Below, in pieces: positions 1 through 8,084 of a stretch of DNA of 14,671 nt. Every line of letters starts with the position of its first letter. Position 1 is the first letter of the stretch. The stretch is from an uncultured Cyanobium sp. (GTDB lineage Bacteria; Cyanobacteriota; Cyanobacteriia; PCC-6307; Cyanobiaceae). The stretch is from positions 1 through 14,671 of the forward strand of contig CALFOF010000295.1 of NCBI GenBank assembly GCA_937919075.1. The letters are read 5' to 3'. A program made the position numbers and the translations under genes. The notes under the pieces were generated by a model, which made no database searches, was not told the origin of the DNA, and was given only the letters and a program-made list of their open reading frames with translations.

Positions 1-486
<486 letters not shown>

Positions 487-488
487 TA

Positions 489-1379
489 TCACACTTCGGC
501 GGCGGCCCGCTCCACCAGGCGGCGGGCCACGGCCTGGACGCCCGTATGGGCATAGGTGTCGGTGAAGGCGTCAAGGAACACGGCGAACTGATCCAGCCGC
601 CCCTGCCAGGGGCCCAGCGTGGATTCCACCGCTTGCACGGCGGATTGGGCGGTGAGTGCCAGCTCGGAGCTGAATCCACCGGCCCAGCCCAGCCACTGGT
701 TCACGCCCCGGCGCAGAAAACTGAGGTGGGCCTGATCGCCGCGCCCCGGCATCAGTCCAGCCATCTGCCGGTAAGCGGGCAGCCGTTGCAGATCCTTGTG
801 GCCGGCCGCTCCCAACAGGCCATCGAGGCGTTGCAGGGCCTGATCCCCGAGCGGTAGCAGGGCGTCGAAGCAGATCAAGGCAGCCATCCGCACCCTCGCT
901 TCGCCGGCATAGTCGGCCAGGGCAGCGCCGAAGGCGCCGAAGCTGTCGCCGGGCAGGCCATTCACCTGCGTGAAGGCCAGCAGCTCCGCCGCCACCTTCA
1001 AGCTCAGATCCACCGCCTGCAGGGTGTCGCCAGGCGGGGTCAGATCGGCCAGGCGCTTGAGCAAGGGCAGGCCGGCGCTCACGGTGGCGAGCAGCCGCAC
1101 CCGGCCCGCCGCGTGCTGGGACCGGTTCACAGCGTCGTAAAGACTGAGCGCGCGGCCGTAGCCCTCAGCGCGGGCGCGGCTCAGCAGGTCGGCGCGGCTG
1201 CGGATGCGGGCGATCAACGCTGGATCGTCGTCGCCGATCACCTCCTTGATCAGGGCCTCGGCGCTTCTGATGTTGGTCCAGCCCCCGGGCACCAGGGTGC
1301 TGATGCCCTGCAGCGCCAGCACAGTGAGGCCGCGGCGGGGCAGGCGCTCAAGGCGCTCAAGCACAGTTGGGCGGGCCAT
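489..1379 (-). CDS. Conserved-type hypothetical protein, 296 aa, last gene of the por cluster
   Basis: I do not recognise this family. The 296-residue product starts MARPTVLERLERLPRRGLT, has no obvious signal peptide or membrane segment, and is rich in Ala, Leu and Arg in a pattern that suggests mostly alpha helix. A Gly/Pro-containing segment near residues 135-150 (NGLPGDSFGAFGAALADYAG) is the least helix-like part. Its ATG shares one base with the TGA of the upstream 182-aa gene (TGATG), so the two are probably translationally coupled. It lies downstream of por on the same strand and ends 2 bp from the chlL stop. Codon use and composition look like the neighbours. A role linked to chlorophyll synthesis or thylakoids is only a guess from position. 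Confidence 0.8.
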   Translation of the reverse strand: MARPTVLERLERLPRRGLTVLALQGISTLVPGGWTNIRSAEALIKEVIGDDDPALIARIRSRADLLSRARAEGYGRALSLYDAVNRSQHAAGRVRLLATVSAGLPLLKRLADLTPPGDTLQAVDLSLKVAAELLAFTQVNGLPGDSFGAFGAALADYAGEARVRMAALICFDALLPLGDQALQRLDGLLGAAGHKDLQRLPAYRQMAGLMPGRGDQAHLSFLRRGVNQWLGWAGGFSSELALTAQSAVQAVESTLGPWQGRLDQFAVFLDAFTDTYAHTGVQAVARRLVERAAAEV

Positions 1380-1927
1380 CAGCGCACCAGGCGAAGGGAT
1401 GGGAACGTGGCGGCGGGAGTGGACGGGCCGATTCGCCTGGGCCGCACCGCGGCGAGAGCCTTGAGATCAAAGCTCTCCAGCAGCTCGTGACGTGCCTGCG
1501 CGTCGAGGCCAACGCCCTGGCTGATCACCTTGACCTGAAAGCGGCCGCCCACCAGCACCGCGCTGGCCTGGCTGCCCTGCTCCACCAGTGGCCAGCCGGC
1601 CAGGCTGTTGGTGGCGGCGGCAAACTTGTCGCGAGCCTCTGGGGCGGTGGTGGTGTCGGAGATCGCCAGCAGGGCCACAAGCTCCCCACTCCGCTTCAGC
1701 CTGGCCTCGCTGAAGCCACGTTTCTCCTGGCTGAACACCAGTTCCTCGCCCGGCGCCGCCGCCGGGAAGAGGCGATTGAAGGCCGTGCCGTTGACCACCT
1801 GCTGGGTGGGCACGTCGCCCACCGTGCCGCCGGGAAGCCAGTCGGCGAAGGGGAGCAGCACCACAGCGCCCACCAGCAGGCCGCCAGCGAGGCTGAGGGC
1901 AAGAATCCAGCGCAGAAAGCGGGGCAT
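1379..1927 (-). CDS. Membrane-anchored hypothetical protein, 182 aa, downstream of por
   Basis: Family not recognised. The N-terminus MPRFLRWILALSLAGGLLVG and the following residues form one hydrophobic segment (about residues 5-28) after two Arg. This fits an uncleaved anchor or a signal peptide that places the remaining 150 residues outside the cytoplasm or in the thylakoid lumen. The rest is soluble-looking, with the segments FSQEKRGFSEARLKRSGELV and VLVGGRFQVKVISQGVGLDA, and it ends in a Pro-rich tail. The gene starts 57 nt after the por stop on the same strand and overlaps the next gene by one base (TGATG), which suggests a por-182-296 unit. No cysteine or metal-binding motif is visible. 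The ATG start is the only plausible one ahead of the hydrophobic segment. Confidence 0.8.
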   Translation of the reverse strand: MPRFLRWILALSLAGGLLVGAVVLLPFADWLPGGTVGDVPTQQVVNGTAFNRLFPAAAPGEELVFSQEKRGFSEARLKRSGELVALLAISDTTTAPEARDKFAAATNSLAGWPLVEQGSQASAVLVGGRFQVKVISQGVGLDAQARHELLESFDLKALAAVRPRRIGPSTPAATFPSLRLVR

Positions 1928-1984
1928 CGGCAGGCTGGCGAAGAACGGTGCAGGGATCGGGAGGCGGGGATGGCCGATAACGGC

Positions 1985-3022
<1,038 letters not shown>

Positions 3023-3123
3023 TCAACCTAAGGAGGAAGGCTCAGTTCTCTGGGGCTTTGCCGGCGAGATTCAACAGAAGGAAACGCGCAACGGACGCCC
3101 ACAGAGAAGGCGCCAATCAAGGG

Positions 3124-3687
3124 TCAACCGCCTGCAGGGGAGGGCTTCGGTGCTGGCGTGAGCTGGGCAGCTGGTGAATTCTGGAGCTGCGAATCTTCCC
3201 AGACAACGCGCAGGCGATTGGGAGCAATCCACTGATCCTGCTCACGAATCAAACGCTGTTCGCCATCCTTGGAGAAGAGCCGATCAAAGCGTTCTTGTAC
3301 TTTACGAAGTTTATTTTTTTCGATATCGACAATAGCGCTGATTTCGCCGTGGCTATCGAGCCGCTGTTGATAGGCCCCGGCCAGATGCACCAGGCTCACG
3401 GAGGCCAAGAAGCCGATGCCGAGCTTCACCGCCAGGCCGATCACACTGCAAAGAAGTTCCTGGCGTTCGCTGGAGGCCTGCCAGGCACCGGAGTGGAGCT
3501 CTGAGGCGGAGCCGAGGGTGCCGGAATTGAGGGTGGCGGGGCTGAGGCGAGTGACTACTCCCGCCGGTGCAGCAGAACGACCCCGGCCCGCACGGGAACT
3601 TTCGGTCCCCCTGGTAGCGGGCTTGACGCGGCTGGCCCGGCGCGGGCTGTCGGTGGGAGCCTGACGGGAGCGCAGGGCGGAGGCCAA
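3124..3687 (-). CDS. Hypothetical membrane protein with one transmembrane segment and coiled-coil-like region
   Basis: Family not recognised. Counted from a TTG start at 3687, the product has 187 residues. Residues 1-60 are basic, Ser/Arg/Pro-rich and probably disordered. Residues 78-105 (beginning LLCSVIGLAVKLGIGFLASV) form one membrane span. Residues 106-140 (including IVDIEKNKLRKVQERFDRL) are charged and could form a coiled coil, followed by EQDQWIAPNRLRVVW and a Pro-rich tail. The frame is open further up to an ATG at 3900, but that would run through the whole of psaM in another frame, so I prefer the internal TTG, although it lacks a visible ribosome-binding site. The gene lies 65 nt behind psaM and 107 nt before por on the same strand. 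The C-terminal half is convincing as protein; the start is not settled. Confidence 0.65.
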   Translation of the reverse strand: MASALRSRQAPTDSPRRASRVKPATRGTESSRAGRGRSAAPAGVVTRLSPATLNSGTLGSASELHSGAWQASSERQELLCSVIGLAVKLGIGFLASVSLVHLAGAYQQRLDSHGEISAIVDIEKNKLRKVQERFDRLFSKDGEQRLIREQDQWIAPNRLRVVWEDSQLQNSPAAQLTPAPKPSPAGG

Positions 3688-3718
3688 AGGGGATCGGCAC
3701 AGGTGTTGCCGTCTTGTA

Positions 3719-3757
3719 GCAGGCCGAACGGCCCCTGCCAAGGCCTGAGGGTTCAGG
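3719..3757 (-). terminator. Two small hairpins at the 3' end of psaM
   Basis: Read on the minus strand, CCTGA-ACCC-TCAGG (3757-3744) folds over the psaM stop codon. It is followed by GCA(GG)GGCC-GTTC-GGCCTGC (3738-3719), a 7-bp stem with a 2-nt bulge. Neither is followed by a run of T, so a Rho-independent terminator is not proven. They may instead stabilise the short psaM message. Pairing was checked by eye only. Confidence 0.3.
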
Positions 3758-3857
3758 AGTTGTAGAGGCTGACGCTCAGACGGATGGCCAGCACGCCGGC
3801 GTGGGCCGCCACAACAAGCGCGATCAGAACTTCTACCTGGCTCAAAGAGGTGACCAT
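3753..3857 (-). CDS. psaM: Photosystem I reaction centre subunit XII (PsaM), 34 aa
   Basis: PsaM is a single-helix thylakoid membrane subunit at the monomer-monomer interface of cyanobacterial photosystem I trimers. The 34-codon frame reads MVTSLSQVEVLIALVV, then AAHAGVLAIRLSVSLYNS, then TGA. The hydrophobic helix followed by the basic-plus-tyrosine ending (RLS-SLY) matches the PsaM family in length (about 30-35 aa) and pattern. The first ATG is at 3857; no in-frame ATG lies close upstream, and the sequence before it has no clear Shine-Dalgarno motif. The ATG overlaps the opposite-strand ATG of the CRR6-type gene in a CATG palindrome. Downstream on the same strand lie the 187-aa membrane protein and por, so several thylakoid genes are grouped. 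Identification is from memory of the family pattern. Confidence 0.88.
   Translation of the reverse strand: MVTSLSQVEVLIALVVAAHAGVLAIRLSVSLYNS
3846..3850 (+). promoter_or_regulatory. Shine-Dalgarno-like AGAGG before the CRR6-type gene
   Basis: AGAGG ends 5 nt before the ATG at 3856, which is good spacing and supports that start over the upstream ATG at 3784. The same bases are also the Ser-Leu codons near the psaM N-terminus on the other strand, so the match could be chance. Confidence 0.4.
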
Positions 3858-4431
3858 GGCCGACAAAAACAAGCGTTTGACGCCACCATTGTTGGCTCAA
3901 CCCTGCCGCGGGCCCGACCCAACCGTTGGGCTGTCACAGCTCTTGATCTCCACCGCTCCATCCCTGCTCCCGATCTCCGCCGATCAGATCCGGGCCCTCG
4001 ACACCTCGCCCCTGACGGCCTGGAGTTCGCTTTCCGCCGCCCGGCTGATCGAGCACGCGGGCAGTCTGCAGATCGGCTTCGACTGGCACCGTCCGCAGGA
4101 GGATCCACGCGAGCTGTCGGAAGTGCCGGAACTGCGCCTCTGGAGCCTGCGGGCCGACGCCCTGCACCCCTGGCTTCCGTTCGTGCTCGATCGCGGCAGC
4201 GGCCAGTTGTGCCGGCACGTGGCGATGCTGTTGCCCCATGGCTTCAGCCGCAACGAGGGAATTCGCTTCGCGCCGGAAAGCCTGGAGCTCTGGATCACCC
4301 ATCGACTCTTCCTGCTTGACGACTGGAGCCGCCGCCACGACCAGCACTGCCGCCAGGGTCTGGGGCAGATGGCGGCGGTGCTGGGCTTCGATCTCGATCC
4401 CGCCTTCTGGGCAGCGCTGCCGGAGCCGTGA
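3856..4431 (+). CDS. CRR6-type NdhI maturation factor (DUF1817 family)
   Basis: The 191-aa product matches the CRR6 family, known from chloroplasts and cyanobacteria to help mature the NdhI subunit of the photosynthetic NDH-1 complex. Visible landmarks are ISADQIRALDTSPLTAW (about residues 39-55), the acidic DPRELxExPELRLW-type stretch, the HPWLPFVLDR and ARHVAML-type segments (here CRHVAMLLPHGFSRNEGI), and the C-terminal LGFDLDPAFWAALPEP. The ATG at 3856 has AGAGG upstream. The first 28 residues are poorly conserved-looking, however, and a TTG at 3943 would start just before the family core and leave room for promoters, so the start is uncertain. The gene is divergent from psaM and converges on the TauE-type gene with 4 bp between stops. 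Confidence 0.85.
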   Translation: MADKNKRLTPPLLAQPCRGPDPTVGLSQLLISTAPSLLPISADQIRALDTSPLTAWSSLSAARLIEHAGSLQIGFDWHRPQEDPRELSEVPELRLWSLRADALHPWLPFVLDRGSGQLCRHVAMLLPHGFSRNEGIRFAPESLELWITHRLFLLDDWSRRHDQHCRQGLGQMAAVLGFDLDPAFWAALPEP

Positions 4432-4435
4432 AGCC

Positions 4436-5242
4436 TCAGGCCAGCAGCAACTGCAACCCGCGCCGTCCGGTGTCCAGGGCCAGCGCCACCGTGATCGTGC
4501 GCAGCATCCGCACCAGCAGGCGCTCGCTCACCTTCTCGAGCCGTGCCGCCGACCAGCGGGCGGCCACGGCGGCTGAGCCGCCCAGCCAGAGGGCCATCAC
4601 CGGATCGGCACGCCCACCCGAGAGAAACTCCACCGAGGCGGCCGAGGCGGAGCAAAACACCGCCAGGGTGCTGAGCCTGATGGCCGCGTGCAAGGGCATC
4701 ATCAGACCCTTCACCATCAGCGGCACCATCATCAGCCCCCCGCCCACGCCCAGCAGGCCCCCCGCAAAGCCAGACACCCCTCCCACTGCCACCAGCCCGG
4801 TCAGGGGAACGGGGGGGGCGTCCGCGCAGGCTGCAGCCTCCCGGCGAGGTTCGATCGTGAAGGCCAGCGCGGTGTACATCACCGCCTGCAGGGCCAGCAG
4901 CTGCCAGCCCTGCAACAGCCCGCCCAGGCGGCTGAACGCCAGGCCGCTCAACGCTGCCGCCACGCCGATCGCCAGGCAGGGGCGCAGGGCAAGCCGACCC
5001 TGCCGCAGGTGCGACCAGGTGCCGCCCAAGGTGGTGGGCACGATCGCCACCGTGCTGGTGGCCAGGGCCTCATGCGGCGGCAGGCCGATCAACATCAGCA
5101 TCGGAGCGAACACCAACCCGCCGCCGATGCCGAGCAGGCCCGACAGCACTCCGGCCACCACCCCCATCAGCAGCAGGGGCAGAAGTGGCAGCAGGTCGAT
5201 CAGCATGGTGATGCCCTGTCGCCCGGCCTCTGGCACCTGCAT
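4436..5242 (-). CDS. TauE/SafE (TSUP) family membrane permease
   Basis: This 268-aa protein belongs to the TSUP family of putative anion or organosulfur exporters. It shows two related halves, each opening with the family glycine motif: GLLGIGGGLVFAPML (about residues 35-49) and GLLGVGGGLMMVPLM near residue 165. Hydrophobic stretches fit about eight membrane spans. HEALATSTVAIVPTTLGGTW after the first repeat is typical of the family. Translation may begin at the ATG at 5242 or at the internal ATG at 5206, directly before the first span (MLIDLLPLLPLLLMG). The first 12 residues are not membrane-like, so 5206 is at least as likely. The substrate cannot be told from sequence. The gene is divergent from the ligase-like gene and convergent with the CRR6-type gene. 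Confidence 0.88.
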   Translation of the reverse strand: MQVPEAGRQGITMLIDLLPLLPLLLMGVVAGVLSGLLGIGGGLVFAPMLMLIGLPPHEALATSTVAIVPTTLGGTWSHLRQGRLALRPCLAIGVAAALSGLAFSRLGGLLQGWQLLALQAVMYTALAFTIEPRREAAACADAPPVPLTGLVAVGGVSGFAGGLLGVGGGLMMVPLMVKGLMMPLHAAIRLSTLAVFCSASAASVEFLSGGRADPVMALWLGGSAAVAARWSAARLEKVSERLLVRMLRTITVALALDTGRRGLQLLLA

Positions 5243-5313
5243 CTTCCCTGACGCCCGCCCTGCCCGCCCACTGGCGTTGGATCCCCCCGCTCACCTGCAG
5301 CGGTGATCGCCAG

Positions 5314-6090
5314 ATGGCCATCGATGATCTGCTGCTTGATGGCCTGGTGGAGGGTTCTGAGCAAGGCGTTCTGCGGCTCTACCACTGGGACCGGCCGACC
5401 CTGTCGCTGGGGCACCACCAGCACCGGCTGGAACCCCACTGGCAGGCGCTTGTGGACAGCGGCCGCATCGTCATGGTGCGCCGGCCGAGCGGCGGGAGGG
5501 CCGTGTTGCATGAAGGCTGCCTCACCTACGCGCTGCACTGGCCAGCGGCCAGCGGGAGCCGCGCCCAGACCTACTGCCGCGCCGTCCAGTGGTTGCGGCA
5601 GGCGCTGGCGGCTTGGGGCCAGCCTCTCCAGCCCGGCCATCAGGCGGCCAGCCGTCTGCGCAGCAGCTGTTTCGCCACGAGCACCGCGGCTGATCTGGTG
5701 GAGGCGAATGGGGCCAAGCGGGTGGGCAGCGCCCAGCTCTGGCGGCGCGGACACCTGCTGCAGCACGGAACGTTGCTGCTGCGGCCTTCAAGCACCCGCT
5801 GGCTGGAGGTGTTCGGGCAGGAACCGCCTCCGGCCCTCGCCCCCCTGCCTGTGGAGGGCGAGGCGCTGATGGAGGGCCTGCGGCACGCGGCCCAGCAGGA
5901 TCTGGGCGGCAGCTGGAGCAGCCAGCCGCTCAGCACCCAGGAGTGGAGCGAGGTGGAACAACGGCGCGGAACATTCGCCGTGGAGGCAGGAGATGGGGCG
6001 ACGGCTGAGGCGGCAGCGGCGGTGGGGCCGTGCCCTCAGCGCGGCGCTTCGCCGCCGGCAGCTTCCAACTCCATGCCACGGGCCACCTGA
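5314..6090 (+). CDS. Lipoate/biotin protein ligase-like protein (LplA/BPL superfamily)
   Basis: The product (258 aa from this ATG) belongs to the LplA/LipB/BPL fold, which attaches lipoate, biotin or octanoate to a lysine of a carrier protein. The cofactor-site motif RRPSGGRAVLHEG lies at residues 56-68. K135 in AKRVGSAQ matches the conserved catalytic lysine pattern Kxx-GSA, and LLQHGTLLL follows at 148-156. The reading frame is open upstream to 5212 and encodes family-like sequence (WRWIPPL, then DRQ before MAID), so the true protein probably begins at a non-ATG codon such as CTG at 5248 or 5230; no ATG, GTG or TTG is available there. The last 40 or so residues are Ala-rich and overlap the M50 protease gene. 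In vivo acceptor unknown. Confidence 0.82.
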   Translation: MAIDDLLLDGLVEGSEQGVLRLYHWDRPTLSLGHHQHRLEPHWQALVDSGRIVMVRRPSGGRAVLHEGCLTYALHWPAASGSRAQTYCRAVQWLRQALAAWGQPLQPGHQAASRLRSSCFATSTAADLVEANGAKRVGSAQLWRRGHLLQHGTLLLRPSSTRWLEVFGQEPPPALAPLPVEGEALMEGLRHAAQQDLGGSWSSQPLSTQEWSEVEQRRGTFAVEAGDGATAEAAAAVGPCPQRGASPPAASNSMPRAT

Positions 6091-7265
6091 GCAATGGCCA
6101 TGCCGAGCGGGTAGGTGCGCTGGCGCCGGGCTGCCTCGAGCAGCGCAGGCGGCAGGCGCAGGCCCAGGCGTTTGAGCACAACTTCAGAAAGCTCCGGCCG
6201 CTCGATCGTGCCGGTTGGCAGACCTGACACGCCCAGCACGAGCAACCGATCGACGCCAGGCTCATCGAGCTGGACGGCGGCCTGCCACAGGGGAGAATCC
6301 TCACGGATCGAGGGCAAGGTGGAAAGGGGCTGGAGATGGTCACCAACCCGTTCCCGATCCCAGCGTTGAACCGGCAGCGTCTGCAGCGGATCGTCACTGA
6401 TCACGCCCTGCCAACGGCCCTGCTCACAGATGAGCACCCAATCGGCCGGTTGGATCGCCTCCTCATTGCGGCGCAGCTGGCTGAGCTCTCGCAGCGAGCA
6501 GGTGGATTCGAGCACCCGAAAACGGCGCCGTGCCGCTTCGTTCACCTTGAGGTCGCGCAAGGCCTGCTGCAAAGAAAGCAACTGCAGCTGGTTGCGGGAG
6601 GCGCCCAGGCCGAACCAGCCCAGCAGGATCAACCAGAACGCCCCAAAGCCACCGCCGCGCAGCACCAGCAAAGTGCCCATGCCCACCGCCATCAAGGAAA
6701 GGAAACGGCCGCTCGCCGCCGCCACCTGAATGCCGCGCCGCTGACTGCCGGTGAACTGCCACACCAGCGCCTTGACGATCAGGCCGCCGTCAAGGGGCAG
6801 CCCGGGCAGCAGGTTGAACAGCGCCAGAACCAGATTGAGCACCCCGAGCTGGGTGACCATCTCGCCCAGCAGGGGCGAGAGGTGGGCTGCCGGATGGGCG
6901 CCCGCCAGCAGCAGCCCCGCCAGGATCAGGCTCACGAGCGGTCCAGCGGCCGCCACCTGAAGGGCGCCGATCGCGGTGCTGCATTCCCGCTCCACCGTGG
7001 CCACTCCACCGAGCAGGAACAGGGTGATGCTGCGCACCTTGACGCCGTGGGCGATTGCCACCAGCGAATGCCCCAGTTCGTGGAGCAGAACCGACACGAA
7101 CAGCAGCACGGCCGTGGTGCAGGCCAGCAGCCACAACGCCACTGGGGAGGCGCGCCCCAGCAGGGACACTGAATACTGTTGCTGGAAGCCCGCCGTGGCC
7201 AAGCCCAGCACAATGAACCAACTGGGATGGATCCGCAGCGGGATGCCGCGGATCTTGAACAACAT
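6036..7265 (-). CDS. Site-2 protease family (M50) zinc metalloprotease with C-terminal CBS-like domains
   Basis: This 409-aa intramembrane protease should cut membrane-embedded substrates, typically anti-sigma factors or other regulators. The zinc motif HELGH is at residues 62-66 within a membrane span, and the second motif GLPLDGG provides Asp159. Several hydrophobic spans fill residues 14-225. No PDZ domain is seen. Instead residues about 245-375 look like a degenerate CBS pair (WVLICEQGRWQGVISDDPL, then VDRLLVLGVSGLPTGTIERP), as in the SpoIVFB-like/CBS subgroup. I chose the ATG at 7265 because GAGGG lies 4 nt before it and the protein then opens with MLFKIRGIPLRIHPSW, a normal start for this subgroup; the frame extends 49 codons further upstream without protein-like content. 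It is divergent from trpF and overlaps the ligase-like gene tail-to-tail by 55 nt. Confidence 0.9.
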   Translation of the reverse strand: MLFKIRGIPLRIHPSWFIVLGLATAGFQQQYSVSLLGRASPVALWLLACTTAVLLFVSVLLHELGHSLVAIAHGVKVRSITLFLLGGVATVERECSTAIGALQVAAAGPLVSLILAGLLLAGAHPAAHLSPLLGEMVTQLGVLNLVLALFNLLPGLPLDGGLIVKALVWQFTGSQRRGIQVAAASGRFLSLMAVGMGTLLVLRGGGFGAFWLILLGWFGLGASRNQLQLLSLQQALRDLKVNEAARRRFRVLESTCSLRELSQLRRNEEAIQPADWVLICEQGRWQGVISDDPLQTLPVQRWDRERVGDHLQPLSTLPSIREDSPLWQAAVQLDEPGVDRLLVLGVSGLPTGTIERPELSEVVLKRLGLRLPPALLEAARRQRTYPLGMAIAQVARGMELEAAGGEAPR

Positions 7266-7269
7266 CCAA

Positions 7270-7274
7270 CCCTC
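7270..7274 (-). promoter_or_regulatory. Shine-Dalgarno sequence of the M50 protease gene
   Basis: On the minus strand GAGGG is followed by TTGG and then the ATG at 7265. It is one of the few convincing ribosome-binding sites in the window and decides the start of this gene. Confidence 0.6.
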
Positions 7275-7361
7275 GCCCACGCCGCTATCCAGTGGTGCCC
7301 CAGGGATGCCCCAAGGCCGTCGAAGCCTGATCCTAGAAACCTGGTGCATGGGCAGGCCGCG

Positions 7362-8027
7362 ATGACCCCCTTTCTCAAGATCTGCGGGCTGCGCAGCCCG
7401 ATGCAGGCCCACGCCGTGGCGGCGTTGGGGGTGGAGGCCATCGGTGTGATCGCGGTGCCGGGATCACCGCGTTGGCTGGAGCCCCAACAACGCGCCGCAG
7501 TCTTCGGAGCCGCACGCCAGGCGAACCCCGCTTGTCTGGGGGTGTTGGTGGTGGCCGATCCCGAAGCTGCGCTGGATGCCGAGCTCGATCCACGGGCGGG
7601 AGGGCATCAGCTGCTTCAGCTGCATGGCAATGAAACGCCCGAGCACTGCCGGACGCTCAGTGAGACGCTGGGATGTCCGGTCTGGAAGGCTCTGCGGATC
7701 CGCAGCCCTGAAGATCTAAAGCGGGCCGAGGCCTACCAGGAGGTGGTGGCAGCCCTGCTGCTCGATGCCTGGGCGCCGGATCAACTGGGCGGCAGCGGCA
7801 GGCGTCTACCGATCGCCTGGCTGGAAGGGTTTGACCCCGGCTGCCCGTGGTGGTTGGCGGGGGGCCTGGGTCCAGACAACGTCAGCGACGTGTTGAAACG
7901 GCTTCACCCCGACGGCATCGATGTTTCGAGCGGCGTGGAAATCGCTCCGGGGGACAAGGATCTGGCCCGGGTAGCAGCTCTGGTGAAGGCCGTGAAGGGG
8001 AGCGGCGGCGCAGCCGGCGGCGACTGA
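7362..8027 (+). CDS. trpF: Phosphoribosylanthranilate isomerase
   Basis: TrpF converts N-(5-phosphoribosyl)anthranilate to the 1-carboxyphenylamino deoxyribulose phosphate in cytoplasmic tryptophan synthesis. The 221-aa product is a TIM barrel of normal length. FLKICGL near the N-terminus carries the catalytic Cys8, LLLDAW carries the catalytic Asp135, and GGSGRRLPIAW (143-153) is the phosphate-binding loop. LAGGLGPDNV and GIDVSSGVE complete the C-terminal phosphate site and product-side loops. The ATG at 7362 starts directly at the first beta strand; the frame stays open upstream, but that sequence is not family-like. No strong ribosome-binding site is visible. It is divergent from the M50 protease gene with 96 bp between starts, where both promoters must lie. 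Confidence 0.95.
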   Translation: MTPFLKICGLRSPMQAHAVAALGVEAIGVIAVPGSPRWLEPQQRAAVFGAARQANPACLGVLVVADPEAALDAELDPRAGGHQLLQLHGNETPEHCRTLSETLGCPVWKALRIRSPEDLKRAEAYQEVVAALLLDAWAPDQLGGSGRRLPIAWLEGFDPGCPWWLAGGLGPDNVSDVLKRLHPDGIDVSSGVEIAPGDKDLARVAALVKAVKGSGGAAGGD

Positions 8028-8084
8028 TGCTGGCGGCTGGCGTCAAAACGGGCGAGCATCGCGGGGTAGCCATTCCCCTTTCCC

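Noticed and set aside
4428..5306. 292-codon plus-strand frame opposite the TauE-type gene
   Set aside because: Ser/Pro/Arg/Ala-rich translation with no domain; the minus strand holds a well-formed membrane protein with both glycine-rich repeats.
6336..7172. 278-codon plus-strand frame opposite the M50 protease gene
   Set aside because: Gln/His/Arg-rich translation without motifs, lying fully antisense to a gene with HELGH and LDG motifs. This is the usual mirror frame in GC-rich DNA.
7266..7412. Extension of the M50 protease gene to an ATG at 7412
   Set aside because: It overlaps the trpF start and adds unstructured residues; GAGGG directly precedes the ATG at 7265.
8064..8081. GGGG...CCCC followed by TTT after trpF as a terminator
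   Set aside because: Only four paired bases with an eight-base loop and a three-base T-run; too weak to call.
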